Positions 8,318 to 16,084 of a stretch of DNA of 38,871 nucleotides are shown one piece after another. Numbering within the stretch: the stretch's first letter is position 1; every line of letters begins with the position of its first letter. This DNA comes from an uncultured Halomonas sp. (GTDB lineage Bacteria > Pseudomonadota > Gammaproteobacteria > Pseudomonadales > Halomonadaceae). The translations under genes and the position numbers were made by a program. The stretch is taken from NCBI RefSeq assembly GCF_946887195.1, contig NZ_CAMPKE010000027.1:1-38871 (forward strand), read 5' to 3'. Under the pieces are notes generated by a model. The model saw nothing but the letters and a program-made list of their open reading frames with translations. It ran no database searches and had not been told where the DNA came from.

Positions 8318-8351
8318 GACTAAGACGTTAGTCGAAAGGCATGCCCGGGCA
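8318..8351. promoter_or_regulatory. Pair of dyads upstream of pqqA, candidate operators
   Basis: GACTAA-gacg-TTAGTC at 8318-8333 and TGCCCGGGCA at 8342-8351 have centres about 21 bp apart, so they would lie on the same face of the helix. They sit 55-88 bp before the pqqA start. Such placement suits dimeric regulators, but the two half-site sequences differ and no regulator gene is in the window. Confidence 0.35.
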
Positions 8352-8405
8352 AACGTGCTTAACTATCAGGGCCATCCCTAAATAATTGCCATTCGGGAGA
8401 TTCCT

Positions 8406-8477
8406 ATGTGGACCAAACCTATCTATACCGATATTCGCCTCGGTTTCGAGGTGACTCTGTATATCGCCAATCGTTGA
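8406..8477 (+). CDS. pqqA: PqqA, PQQ precursor peptide
   Basis: A 23-residue peptide, [23 protein letters not shown] when read in full (broken here as [12 protein letters not shown] and [11 protein letters not shown]). It contains the invariant Glu and Tyr spaced by three residues (EVTLY, Glu15 and Tyr19), whose side chains become pyrroloquinoline quinone. The N-terminal MWTKP and C-terminal ANR are also typical. A ribosome binding site GGGAGA (8395-8400) lies 5 bp upstream. The gene diverges from xoxF and is followed by its own terminator, and no pqqB, C, D or E gene follows, so it is a detached precursor gene. PqqE/PqqD and the other maturation proteins must come from elsewhere in the genome. 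Confidence 0.95.
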   Translation: MWTKPIYTDIRLGFEVTLYIANR

Positions 8478-8500
8478 GCCATGATCGTATTATCGAAAGG

Positions 8501-8531
8501 GGCGTTCCGATTAATGCGGAGCGCCTTATTT
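8501..8531 (+). terminator. Rho-independent terminator after pqqA
   Basis: GGCGTTCCG and CGGAGCGCC form a 9-bp stem (one G-T pair) around ATTAATG, followed by TTATTT. It lies 23 bp after the pqqA stop, which isolates pqqA as a single-gene transcript or at least reduces read-through into gfa. Confidence 0.75.
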
Positions 8532-8750
8532 GCCACTAATGCTATTTATTGTTCGAATGTATTAAGTGGGTAGCCTTTTTAATGATTCGTGTAAGTAAAT
8601 AGATGAGTGGTTCGTCGTGAGGTAAAAAACATGTCGTGGCTATCTCGGGTTCTGACCAGCATGCGCGGAGACAGCGACCCACTCCCTTCGGGCAATACGA
8701 ATGACCGTGACGGTGGACAACGAGACGGTGGTCAAGGAGAACAACAACAG

Positions 8751-9320
8751 ATGAGCGACATCAAGATTCATCCCGCAGTGGATAATGGCGTCAATGCCGG
8801 CAGCGATGAATTCAGTGGAGGCGTGTTGCATTGCCATTGCGCGACCGACCGGGTCGAGGTGACGGTCAAGGCGCAGTGCGCTCACAACCATGTGTGCGGG
8901 TGCACCAAGTGCTGGAAGCCATCCGGTGCACTCTTCTCGCAAGTCGCGGTGGTACCGAGAGAGGCGGTCAGCGTAACCGCCAACGAAGACAAGCTGAAAG
9001 CCGTCGATCCTTCCGCCACCATCCAGCGTTACGCTTGCCAGGGTTGCGGCGTGCATATGTACGGGCGCATCGAGGACACATCGCATCCATTTCACGGTCT
9101 GGATTTCATCCACACCGAACTGTCCGATGACCGGGGTTGGGCCGGGCCGGAGTTCGCCGCGTTCACCTCCTCGATCATCGAGTCGGGCGCGAAGCCGGAG
9201 AATATGGATGCCGTGCGTGCGCGCCTGAAGGCATTGGGTCTGGAGCCATACGACTGCCTCTCGCCGCCACTGATGGATGCGATCGCGACGCATAGTGCGA
9301 AAGCCAAGGGAGTCCTTTAA
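8751..9320 (+). CDS. gfa: Glutathione-dependent formaldehyde-activating enzyme (S-(hydroxymethyl)glutathione synthase)
   Basis: Cytoplasmic zinc protein of the GFA family, 189 aa. It favours the joining of formaldehyde with glutathione, the first step of the glutathione formaldehyde oxidation route. Zinc-ligand cysteines are visible: Cys28 and Cys30 (HCHC), Cys49, 51 and 54 (CGCTKC) and Cys96 and 99 (CQGC). The segments [19 protein letters not shown] and the ending [11 protein letters not shown] match the Paracoccus enzyme closely as I recall it. I place the start at the ATG at 8751, preceded by AAGGAGA and giving the family N-terminus [13 protein letters not shown]. The frame stays open upstream to a GTG at 8607, adding a low-complexity Gly/Asp/Gln lead that I consider untranslated. 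Its place beside xoxF and pqqA fits formaldehyde detoxification. Confidence 0.93.
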   Translation: MSDIKIHPAVDNGVNAGSDEFSGGVLHCHCATDRVEVTVKAQCAHNHVCGCTKCWKPSGALFSQVAVVPREAVSVTANEDKLKAVDPSATIQRYACQGCGVHMYGRIEDTSHPFHGLDFIHTELSDDRGWAGPEFAAFTSSIIESGAKPENMDAVRARLKALGLEPYDCLSPPLMDAIATHSAKAKGVL

Positions 9321-9358
9321 GCGATTGCTCTGACGAAGGTTATTCGAGTCGGAATTTG

Positions 9359-9406
9359 AACGTCTGGCGCCGCAACGGGGGACTCCCGCTGCGGCGTCCG
9401 ACGTTT
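9359..9406 (+). terminator. Long stem-loop after gfa
   Basis: GCCGCA-a-CGGG and CCCG-c-TGCGGC form the core of a long stem (9369-9395), extended outward by AACGTC and GACGTT with a few mismatches. There is no clear T-run, so termination is plausible but not certain. Confidence 0.5.
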
Positions 9407-9607
9407 ACAATGACGCCGGATACCCTTGTGATATCCATTCGTTCGAGCGAGCTTTTTGCGGCTAGCCGGTGCAATGCGAATCGTGTATTCGAATAGTCTT
9501 TCCTAACGCTGGAAACGCGCGTATATTCGCCGCGCGATCTCCTGGCCAGCGCATTCGCGACGGCCCGCAATACCGGCACCATGCCAACTCCTTCTGAGGC
9601 ACCCGTC

Positions 9608-10984
9608 ATGTCGCGGCAACTGTTAGTCATGGCACTGGCTCCTTTGCTGGGCCTGTTCATTCTCGGTATCGGCAATGGCTTTCTGGCCACGTTGATCACC
9701 CTGCGTCTCGATCTCGCCGGTGAGTCGGCGGTGGTCATCGGCTGGGTGTCGTCCGCCTACTTCATCGGCCTGGCCATCGGTGCGGTGCTCAACGATCGAC
9801 TGCTGCTGCGTATCGGGCATATCCGCGCCTATGCCTGTTTCGCCTCGCTGGTTGCCGTCACCGTGCTGCTGCAGGGGCTATGGCTCAATCCGTGGTCGTG
9901 GTTCACGCTGCGCCTGATCGGCGGTTGGGCGACGGTGGGCGTCTATCTGGTGATCGAGAGCTGGCTGTTGACCTCCTCCGATACGCGCGTGCGCGGCCGC
10001 CTGCTGGCGCTTTACATGATTTCGCTGTACGCCGCCGGGGTGATCGGCCAGTTGCTGCTGGGCGTCACCGATGCGGCGGGCCAGGCGGTACCGTTCATGG
10101 TCATCGGCTTGCTGGCATCGCTGTCGGTATTGCCGTTGGCGCTGATTCCGCGGGTATCGCCGCTGATCGAACATGCCGAGCCATTGCCGCCGCTGCGGCT
10201 GATCATGATTACACCGACCGCGGTGGTGGGTTGTCTCGGCTCGGGTCTTCTCGTCGCGGCCATTTATACCCTGCTGCCGCTGTATCTGCAGCGCACCGGC
10301 CTCGCGGTCGATCGCATCGGCCAGATGATGGCCGTGGTGGTGCTCGGCGGAATGCTGCTGCAGTACCCCATTGGCCGCTGGTCCGATCGTCACGATCGCC
10401 AGTTGGTGTTGATCCTGATCGGCGCCGCATGCGCGGCCATCTCGCTGGCCGTGCTGTGGTTGCCCGGCGGGCCGTGGGTGCTGGCGGCATTGCTGTTTCT
10501 GCTGGGTGGCGGCGTGTTCGCGCTGTATCCGGTGGCGGTCAGCCACGCCGCCGATCGCGCCCCGGCCGGCGCACTGGTCCGCATGAGCCAGGGATTGTTG
10601 CTGATCAACGCGATCGGCTCGACGCTCAGCCCGTTGCTCATCACGCCCGTCATGAGCGGGTTGGGCGATGCCGGGTTGTTCTGGTCGCTGGCCACGTTGG
10701 GAGGGGTACTGGTGACGTTCTTCGCCTGGCGGCGCAGCCAGCGCCCGGCGCCGATACCGGTGGCACCTTTCACCACCAACCCGCCGCAATCGGTGGTAGG
10801 TGCCGAGCTCAACGTGACCGACGAGCTGGTCCAGGGCGCCATCGAGCACGAGCATGTCGAGGATCTTTCCGAGGTGGTGCCGGATGTGGCGGTAGCCGAG
10901 CCGCTGGCTGGCCCGCCGCGCGAGGAGGATGCCACCATCGCCTATTTCGACGTCGATGCCGAGGCGGCGGGATCCGCCCGCTGA
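9608..10984 (+). CDS. MFS transporter (YcaD-like)
   Basis: Inner-membrane major facilitator protein, 458 aa, with about twelve hydrophobic segments between residues 5 and 385. A loop after the second segment reads NDRLLLRIGHIRAY, the usual MFS cytoplasmic signature region. The tail from about 390 on is long, acidic and soluble. The layout and N-terminal half resemble YcaD-type transporters; the substrate is unknown. I prefer the ATG at 9608 (GAGG 8 bp upstream, hydrophobic stretch directly after) to the one at 9581, which lacks a ribosome binding site. It stands alone and ends 17 bp from the convergent oxygenase gene. Confidence 0.8.
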   Translation: MSRQLLVMALAPLLGLFILGIGNGFLATLITLRLDLAGESAVVIGWVSSAYFIGLAIGAVLNDRLLLRIGHIRAYACFASLVAVTVLLQGLWLNPWSWFTLRLIGGWATVGVYLVIESWLLTSSDTRVRGRLLALYMISLYAAGVIGQLLLGVTDAAGQAVPFMVIGLLASLSVLPLALIPRVSPLIEHAEPLPPLRLIMITPTAVVGCLGSGLLVAAIYTLLPLYLQRTGLAVDRIGQMMAVVVLGGMLLQYPIGRWSDRHDRQLVLILIGAACAAISLAVLWLPGGPWVLAALLFLLGGGVFALYPVAVSHAADRAPAGALVRMSQGLLLINAIGSTLSPLLITPVMSGLGDAGLFWSLATLGGVLVTFFAWRRSQRPAPIPVAPFTTNPPQSVVGAELNVTDELVQGAIEHEHVEDLSEVVPDVAVAEPLAGPPREEDATIAYFDVDAEAAGSAR

Positions 10985-11001
10985 GCGGTTCCATGATGAG
11001 C

Positions 11002-11676
11002 CTATCTCGCCGGATCGATCAGCCCACCCAGCGAGGCATTGCGACGGAACCAGCCGGCGATGCTGGCGCGAGGGTAGCGTGTTGGCAGCACCGCATGCGG
11101 TACGCGATCCGATAGAAAGCATACGAAGGTGCCGGCTTCGGGGCGTATTCGCGTGAGTTCCCGCGTTGCGTCGTGCGCTGCGTAGATGGCCATTTCGCCA
11201 GCGCCGTCTGCGGGCCAGTCGGGGTTGAGATAGAGCACGCTGGAAACGACGCGGTTGGCGCGACCCTGAAAGCTGTCGTAATGGGTCTTGTAGAACGCAC
11301 CCGGTGGGTAATGCGCGAAGTGCGCCTCGAACTCGAACAGACCCAGGTATAGCGCCTGGTTGATCTGGCTCTGCAATTCGGCCATGAGCGCCAGGTACTC
11401 CCGCTGGGCCTGACTCTCGCGATTCAGCCAGACGATGGCGTCGCCGCGGATGTCGCGGCGCAACTGGTGCCGGTCGCCGCGACCGACGCCGGCATCGGTC
11501 AGTGCGTCGTTAGCGGCCAGCGCTTGCAACTCGTCGTGCAGCGCCTGGCATAGCGCGGCGTCGATGAAGCGCTCGCCAACGAACCAGCCGCGCTCGACCA
11601 GGCCATCGACCAGTGCCGCCAGGGCGGCGCCGTCCAGCCCGGATTTGCCGCCGGCCGGAAAGGGTGGAGTCGTCAT
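11002..11676 (-). CDS. 2OG-Fe(II) oxygenase, prolyl-hydroxylase (PPHD) type
   Basis: Soluble 224-aa dioxygenase of the prolyl 4-hydroxylase superfamily. The iron triad is visible as His132 and Asp134 (THYDSF) with His194 (RVPHAV); Arg203 is placed to bind 2-oxoglutarate. Segments IRGDAIVWLN, SSVLYLNPDW and SIAGWFRRN fit the Pseudomonas PPHD group, one member of which hydroxylates a proline of elongation factor Tu. Thus protein hydroxylation, perhaps of EF-Tu, is a reasonable guess rather than a demonstrated role. Its start overlaps the stop of the CoA pyrophosphatase gene by 4 bp (ATGA), so the two are co-transcribed. Confidence 0.85.
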   Translation of the reverse strand: MTTPPFPAGGKSGLDGAALAALVDGLVERGWFVGERFIDAALCQALHDELQALAANDALTDAGVGRGDRHQLRRDIRGDAIVWLNRESQAQREYLALMAELQSQINQALYLGLFEFEAHFAHYPPGAFYKTHYDSFQGRANRVVSSVLYLNPDWPADGAGEMAIYAAHDATRELTRIRPEAGTFVCFLSDRVPHAVLPTRYPRASIAGWFRRNASLGGLIDPAR

Positions 11677-12314
11677 GGGCGGGGGTCGCTATCGGGCACC
11701 GGGCGTTTGAGCCGGGGCCGATAGTGCAGATGGCTATCGACCGGTGGCGTGTCGAGACTGATGGGCTGGCCGAAACCGTCGGCCAGCAGCTCGACCAGCA
11801 TCATCGCGGTCAGACCCCAGATGACATGTTCCCCGGCCTGGTAGCTCGGCACGTAGAAGGGCCGGCCATAGGCGGTGATGACATCGGTATGGCTGCGCCG
11901 GTCCTCGAGAAACACGGCGAGCGGCACCTCGAAGATGGCGTCCAGTTCGCCCGGTTCGGGGCGTAGCGGCAGATCCGGCGGGATGACACCGACGAATGGC
12001 GTAACGCGGATACCGTGCAGTGAAATGAGATCGCCCAGACGCCCGAGCAGGCGCACCTTGCTGGGCGTCAAGGCGATCTCCTCCTGGGCCTCGCGCAGCG
12101 CGGTGGTCAAGAGATCCGGATCCTCGGGTTCGCGCTTGCCGCCGGGAAAGGCCACCTGACCCGCGTGTTGCTTGAGATGATCGGCGCGGCGCGTGAACAG
12201 AATCGTCGGCTCGTCTCGCGCGACGATCGGCATCAGCACCGCCGCCTGCGGCAATGCCAGGCTGAGTTTGCGTGGCCTGTGCGCTTGCAGGCGTTCGTGG
12301 AGTTTCTCTAACAT
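11673..12314 (-). CDS. Nudix hydrolase, CoA pyrophosphatase (NudL-like)
   Basis: Cytoplasmic 213-aa hydrolase expected to split coenzyme A and its derivatives into phosphopantetheine and ADP parts. The Nudix box is seen as [10 protein letters not shown] followed by [12 protein letters not shown], preceded by the CoA-specific [21 protein letters not shown] region, and followed by [12 protein letters not shown] as in E. coli NudL. The ATG at 12314 has GGCGGA upstream; the frame is open further to 12581 but the extra part has no family match. It lies 68 bp from a diverging second Nudix gene and overlaps the oxygenase gene downstream. Confidence 0.88.
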   Translation of the reverse strand: MLEKLHERLQAHRPRKLSLALPQAAVLMPIVARDEPTILFTRRADHLKQHAGQVAFPGGKREPEDPDLLTTALREAQEEIALTPSKVRLLGRLGDLISLHGIRVTPFVGVIPPDLPLRPEPGELDAIFEVPLAVFLEDRRSHTDVITAYGRPFYVPSYQAGEHVIWGLTAMMLVELLADGFGQPISLDTPPVDSHLHYRPRLKRPVPDSDPRP

Positions 12315-12382
12315 GGGGTTCCGCCCAGTGTTTCGGTTGTATCCAGGCCCACCGACGAGCACGCCAAGCCGCGAGGAGTCCC

Positions 12383-12940
12383 ATGAAATTCTGCAGTCAT
12401 TGCGGTCACAGCGTTCGCTTCGCGATTCCCGAGGGCGACGACCGGTCGCGTTATCTGTGCGACGCCTGCGGCACCATCCATTATCAGAACCCGCGTATCG
12501 TCGCCGGTACCTTGCCGATACGCGATGGCCGCGTACTGCTGTGTCGGCGCGCCATAGCGCCGCGCAAGGGCTACTGGACATTGCCGGCGGGGTTCATGGA
12601 GAACGCCGAGACGACCATCGAGGCGGCGGCGCGGGAAACCCGCGAGGAGGCCTGCGCCGAGGTCGACATCCACGGTCTTTATACACTGATCGACCTGCCG
12701 CACATCAATCAGGTTTACATGATGTTTCGCGCCGACCTGACCGGCGACTTCGCCGCCGGGCCCGAGAGCCTCGAGGTCGCGATGTTCACCGAGCAAGAGA
12801 TCCCCTGGGACGAGCTGGCGTTTTCCACCATCGAGCGCACGCTTCGCCACTACTTCAGCGACCGTCGCGACGGTGTCTTCCCGCTGCATCTGAGTGTCAT
12901 CGATCGCGAGAATCGTGAGTGCCGTCCCGGCCGCGCCTAG
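12383..12940 (+). CDS. Nudix hydrolase with N-terminal zinc ribbon
   Basis: A 185-aa protein with a four-cysteine zinc ribbon (Cys4, Cys7, Cys26, Cys29), then a Nudix domain. The box reads [13 protein letters not shown] followed by [12 protein letters not shown], with the lead-in YWTLPAGF. This layout is found in bacterial ADP-ribose or NADH pyrophosphatase-like proteins; the exact substrate cannot be read from sequence. The start has GAGGAG 4-5 bp upstream (12373-12378) and the zinc ribbon begins at once, so the longer frame from 12272 is rejected. The gene diverges from the CoA pyrophosphatase gene. Confidence 0.87.
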   Translation: MKFCSHCGHSVRFAIPEGDDRSRYLCDACGTIHYQNPRIVAGTLPIRDGRVLLCRRAIAPRKGYWTLPAGFMENAETTIEAAARETREEACAEVDIHGLYTLIDLPHINQVYMMFRADLTGDFAAGPESLEVAMFTEQEIPWDELAFSTIERTLRHYFSDRRDGVFPLHLSVIDRENRECRPGRA

Positions 12941-12959
12941 TCACATCGAGCCCGCAGCG

Positions 12960-13271
12960 TCATAGATCCGCCAGCTTCCATGCTTCATACGCCGGCTCCT
13001 CGTAAGGATGGGCGGCCTTTAGCGCGGCGACGGCCGCATGAATCAGGTCATCGGCACAGACCAGCTCCACCTTGAGTTCATCGACCCGCTCCAACTCACC
13101 GATCTTTCCGATATGTGGGTCGGCGCCGTCGAGTGGACGGAACTGGCCGCTGCCGCGCGTCTGGAAACAGCAGGCTTCGTAATCGCCGATACGCCCCGCG
13201 CCGCTCTTGAAGAGCGCCTCCTTGACGTTCTCGGCCTCGTCGACGGGCACGAAGAAAGCCAGCTTGTACAT
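12960..13271 (-). CDS. Small NIF3/YqfO-like domain protein
   Basis: A 103-aa soluble protein matching the insert domain of the NIF3/YqfO family (a PII- or CutA-like fold), here without the metal-binding NIF3 halves. Seen: LAFFVPVDEAENVKEALF at the start, GRIGDYEACCFQTRGSGQF in the middle and AHPYEEPAYE near the end, all typical of that domain. The start has AGGAGG spaced 7-8 bp before the ATG. Free-standing copies are common in gammaproteobacteria; no function is established. It diverges from ftsB. Confidence 0.85.
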   Translation of the reverse strand: MYKLAFFVPVDEAENVKEALFKSGAGRIGDYEACCFQTRGSGQFRPLDGADPHIGKIGELERVDELKVELVCADDLIHAAVAALKAAHPYEEPAYEAWKLADL

Positions 13272-13375
13272 GTGTCGCCTCCTGGGTCGCGTTGCGTACC
13301 GGCGGTGCGGCGATTTTTCCTGCCGCCTGCCTGTTTTGCCCCCGCTGCGGGCCTGCGTGGCTCCCCTGATGATGG

Positions 13376-13394
13376 CATAATGCCGGCCATTATC
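13376..13394. promoter_or_regulatory. Symmetric -10-like element between the NIF3-like gene and ftsB
   Basis: ATAATG-ccggc-CATTAT is a perfect dyad. Read rightward it offers CATAAT 33 bp before the ftsB start; read leftward it offers GATAAT towards the NIF3-like gene. No good -35 box was found for either direction, so this is a candidate shared promoter only. Confidence 0.35.
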
Positions 13395-13414
13395 GTTACC
13401 GAATCGGGTGCCCA

Positions 13415-13720
13415 ATGCTCAAGTGGCTCGCTATCGTACTGGTCGCGCTGCTGGTCCTGCTGCAGTACAGCCTGTGGTGGGGCGACGGTGGCCTGCGCGA
13501 GCTCGCGCATATCCGCTCGCGGGCCGATACCCTGGCGGCGGAAAACGAAACCCTGCGGGCGCGCAATCAGCGCCTGGCGGCCGAGGTCGTCGATCTCAAG
13601 AACGGCTTGGCCGCTATCGAGGAGCGTGCGCGCAGCGATATCGGCATGGTGCGCGAGGATGAGGAATTCTTCTGGGTGCCTGGTGTAGAGGCTGCCGATG
13701 CCGGGGAGCGCCCGCGATGA
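13415..13720 (+). CDS. ftsB: Cell division protein FtsB
   Basis: Bitopic inner-membrane protein of 101 aa. A transmembrane segment covers about 3-20, followed by a periplasmic coiled coil at about 30-70 with leucine spacing (LAAENETLRARNQRLAAEV) and the ending ARSDIGMVREDEEFFWV, a signature of FtsB. It joins FtsL and FtsQ in the divisome. The gene lies immediately before ispD with a 4-bp ATGA overlap, the normal gammaproteobacterial arrangement. Confidence 0.95.
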   Translation: MLKWLAIVLVALLVLLQYSLWWGDGGLRELAHIRSRADTLAAENETLRARNQRLAAEVVDLKNGLAAIEERARSDIGMVREDEEFFWVPGVEAADAGERPR

Positions 13721-14439
13721 GCGCGCCGCTATGGCTGATCGTACCGGCGGCCGGGCTGGGGCGGCGGATGGGCGCCGATTGCCCCAAGCAGTACTTGCCA
13801 CTCGATGGTCGCCCGCTGATGGCGCTGACCCTCGAACGGCTGCACGCTGCCTACCCGCAGGCGGCCTTGTGCCTGTGCCTGGATGCCGACGATGCGCGTT
13901 TCGACCCGGCCTGGGTGCCGTTCGCCGACTGGCGGCGCATCGCTGGCGGCGCCGAGCGTGCCGACTCGGTGGCCAACGCGCTCATGGCGTTGAATGGCCG
14001 GGCGGGCAGCGACGATATCGTGCTCGTTCACGATGTGGCCAGGCCCTGTGTGCATCGCGACGATCTGGCACGGTTGCTCGCCGTGCTGAACGAGGATCGC
14101 ATCGGTGGGCTGCTGGCCGCACCGGTGGCCGATACTATGAAGCGCGCCGATGGCGCAGGCAGAGTGGCCGCCACCGAATCCCGCGACGGGCTGTGGCACG
14201 CAATGACGCCACAGGGCTTCCGCTACGGCCTGCTCTGCGACGCCTTCGCCATGGCGCGGCGCGACGGTACCGCGCTTACCGACGAGGCCTCGGCGATCGA
14301 GGCGCTGGGTCTCGCGCCGCGCCTGGTGGCGGGGCGGCGCGACAATCTCAAGATCACTCATCCCGAGGATCTGGCGTTGGCGGCGGGCATTCTCTCCGCC
14401 CAGGCGCGAGAGGCTGCGGGGAACGCGGCGGAGCATTGA
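13717..14439 (+). CDS. ispD: 2-C-methyl-D-erythritol 4-phosphate cytidylyltransferase
   Basis: Third enzyme of the MEP isoprenoid pathway, 240 aa, joining MEP with CTP. The nucleotide-binding N-terminus [19 protein letters not shown] (residues 9-27) carries the Gly-rich loop and conserved Arg and Lys. VHDVARPCV near 105 and [10 protein letters not shown] near the end are further family marks. It overlaps ftsB by 4 bp and is followed after one base by ispF, the next-but-one enzyme of the pathway. Confidence 0.95.
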   Translation: MSAPLWLIVPAAGLGRRMGADCPKQYLPLDGRPLMALTLERLHAAYPQAALCLCLDADDARFDPAWVPFADWRRIAGGAERADSVANALMALNGRAGSDDIVLVHDVARPCVHRDDLARLLAVLNEDRIGGLLAAPVADTMKRADGAGRVAATESRDGLWHAMTPQGFRYGLLCDAFAMARRDGTALTDEASAIEALGLAPRLVAGRRDNLKITHPEDLALAAGILSAQAREAAGNAAEH

Positions 14440-14440
14440 T

Positions 14441-14995
14441 ATGTTGCGAATCGGCCATGGTTTCGATGTGCATCGTTTTGGCGATGGCGATCATCTGATG
14501 ATCGGCGGCGTGCGTGTCGCTTACGACCAAGGCTTCGTTGCCCATTCCGATGGCGACGTGCTGCTGCATGCCGTGTGCGATGCGCTGCTTGGCGCCTGTG
14601 CGCTGGGCGATATCGGTCGGCACTTTCCGGATACCGACCCGCGCTGGGCCGGCGCCGATAGCCGTGCACTATTGCGCCACGTCGTGACCTTGGTCGGCGA
14701 GGCCGGCTACCGGATCGGCAATATCGATGCCACGGTGATTGCCCAGGCGCCCAAGCTGGCGCCGCATATCGCCGCCATGCGCGAGACGCTCGCCGCGGAT
14801 CTCGGCGTGACGCTCGGCGCGGTCAACGTCAAGGCCACCACCACCGAGCGGCTGGGCTTCACCGGGCGCGGCGAGGGCATCGCCGCCGAGGCCGTGGCGC
14901 TGCTGTATGCGCCCAGCGATGGGGTGCAGCCGCGCTCGCCGTTCGAGCCGCAGGCGCTATTCGAGACGCCGGCTCGCGGCGAGGGCGCACGATGA
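14441..14995 (+). CDS. ispF: 2-C-methyl-D-erythritol 2,4-cyclodiphosphate synthase
   Basis: MEP-pathway enzyme making the cyclic diphosphate from CDP-ME 2-phosphate. [11 protein letters not shown] supplies metal ligands Asp9 and His11, and [18 protein letters not shown] supplies His43. The trimer-signature region [22 protein letters not shown] is intact. At 184 aa it is about 25 residues longer than usual: a polar, Pro-rich tail follows the end of the fold and runs into the truD start (ATGA overlap). Confidence 0.95.
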   Translation: MLRIGHGFDVHRFGDGDHLMIGGVRVAYDQGFVAHSDGDVLLHAVCDALLGACALGDIGRHFPDTDPRWAGADSRALLRHVVTLVGEAGYRIGNIDATVIAQAPKLAPHIAAMRETLAADLGVTLGAVNVKATTTERLGFTGRGEGIAAEAVALLYAPSDGVQPRSPFEPQALFETPARGEGAR

Positions 14996-16053
14996 CGGAG
15001 CGCGCCGACAGCGGCTGGCCACCGCCCTGGCCAACTGCCTGCGGCGGGCCGTTGGATAGCGGCGATTACCGCGCCACACCCGAGGATTTCATCGTCGAGG
15101 AGCGCCTCGATTTCGCCCCCGAAGGCCATGGCGAGCATCTCTGGCTGTGGCTGGAGAAGCGCGACCTGACGACGCTGGAACTGGCCCGGCGGCTGGCGCG
15201 AATCTGCGATGTCGCTCCGCGTGACGTCGGTTATTCGGGCATGAAGGATCGCATCGCGGTGACCCGCCAGTGGCTATCGGTTCACCTGCCGGGGCGCGAG
15301 GCGCCGGCGGATCTGGCCGAGCGTCTGGCCGATAGCCGGCAAGGGGCGCCGGTCGCGCTGCTAGAATGCCGGCGCCATCCGCGCAAGCTCAAGCGTGGCG
15401 TGCATCGCGCCAACCGCTTCGCGCTGCGTGTGAGCGGTGCGGCAATCGATCACCCCGATTTCACGGCGCGCTGGCGGCGCTTGTGCGAACACGGCGTGCC
15501 CAATTATTTCGGACCCCAGCGCTTCGGCCCGGGCGGACGCAATCTACAGCGGGCGCATGGCATACTGGCGCGAGGCTGGCGCAAGCGCGACGATCGCGAA
15601 GGCATACTGCTTTCCACCGCGCGCAGCTATCTGTTCAACGAGTTGCTGGCCGCACGACTCAATGCCGGCAATTGGGCGGCGCCCATCGGCGGCGATGTGC
15701 TGATACTCGATGGAACCGCCAGCCAGTTCGTTGCCGAAACGATCGACGATGAGTTGATTCAACGCGCTGCACGGCTCGATCTGCACCCCAGCGGCGTATT
15801 GTGGGGGCAGGGACGTTCATTGGCGCGGGACGCGGCCGCGGACTACGAGCAGGCGCTGGTGGCACGCCACGGCGAATTGTGTGCCGGTCTCGAGCGTGCC
15901 GGCGTGCGCCTGGCGCGCCGGGCCCTGCGTGTGCGCTTGAGTGCACCCGAACTGGCGCGGGAAGACGGCACGTTGCGGCTGAGCTTCGAATTGCCACGCG
16001 GCGCCTTCGCCACCGCCGTGCTGCGTGAATTGATCGAGCACCCAACGCTGTAA
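14992..16053 (+). CDS. truD: tRNA pseudouridine(13) synthase TruD
   Basis: A 353-aa pseudouridine synthase that modifies uridine 13 of tRNA-Glu. The catalytic region [18 protein letters not shown] places the active Asp at 86. An earlier [10 protein letters not shown] and the later NYFGPQRFG are further hallmarks. It overlaps ispF by 4 bp and precedes surE by 31 bp; this is the usual order in Pseudomonas and relatives. Confidence 0.95.
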   Translation: MTERADSGWPPPWPTACGGPLDSGDYRATPEDFIVEERLDFAPEGHGEHLWLWLEKRDLTTLELARRLARICDVAPRDVGYSGMKDRIAVTRQWLSVHLPGREAPADLAERLADSRQGAPVALLECRRHPRKLKRGVHRANRFALRVSGAAIDHPDFTARWRRLCEHGVPNYFGPQRFGPGGRNLQRAHGILARGWRKRDDREGILLSTARSYLFNELLAARLNAGNWAAPIGGDVLILDGTASQFVAETIDDELIQRAARLDLHPSGVLWGQGRSLARDAAADYEQALVARHGELCAGLERAGVRLARRALRVRLSAPELAREDGTLRLSFELPRGAFATAVLRELIEHPTL

Positions 16054-16084
16054 CCGGCGTCCGATAACGCGATCAGGAGAGATG

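Larger units (their letters stand above)
8051..8405. promoter_or_regulatory. Divergent control region between xoxF and pqqA
   Basis: This 355-bp gene-free stretch separates two diverging units, so both promoters should be here. It holds a small dyad next to the xoxF start (8067-8082), a dyad GACTAA-gacg-TTAGTC (8318-8333) and a perfect 10-bp palindrome TGCCCGGGCA (8342-8351). The composition becomes AT-richer towards pqqA. I could not assign convincing -35/-10 pairs. A search for a sigma-54 pattern near the xoxF start gave the wrong spacing. Confidence 0.6.

Noticed and set aside
9878..11122. Two long overlapping frames (both strands) over the MFS gene
   Set aside because: Arg/His/Gln-rich translations typical of shadow frames; the MFS frame has clear membrane segments.
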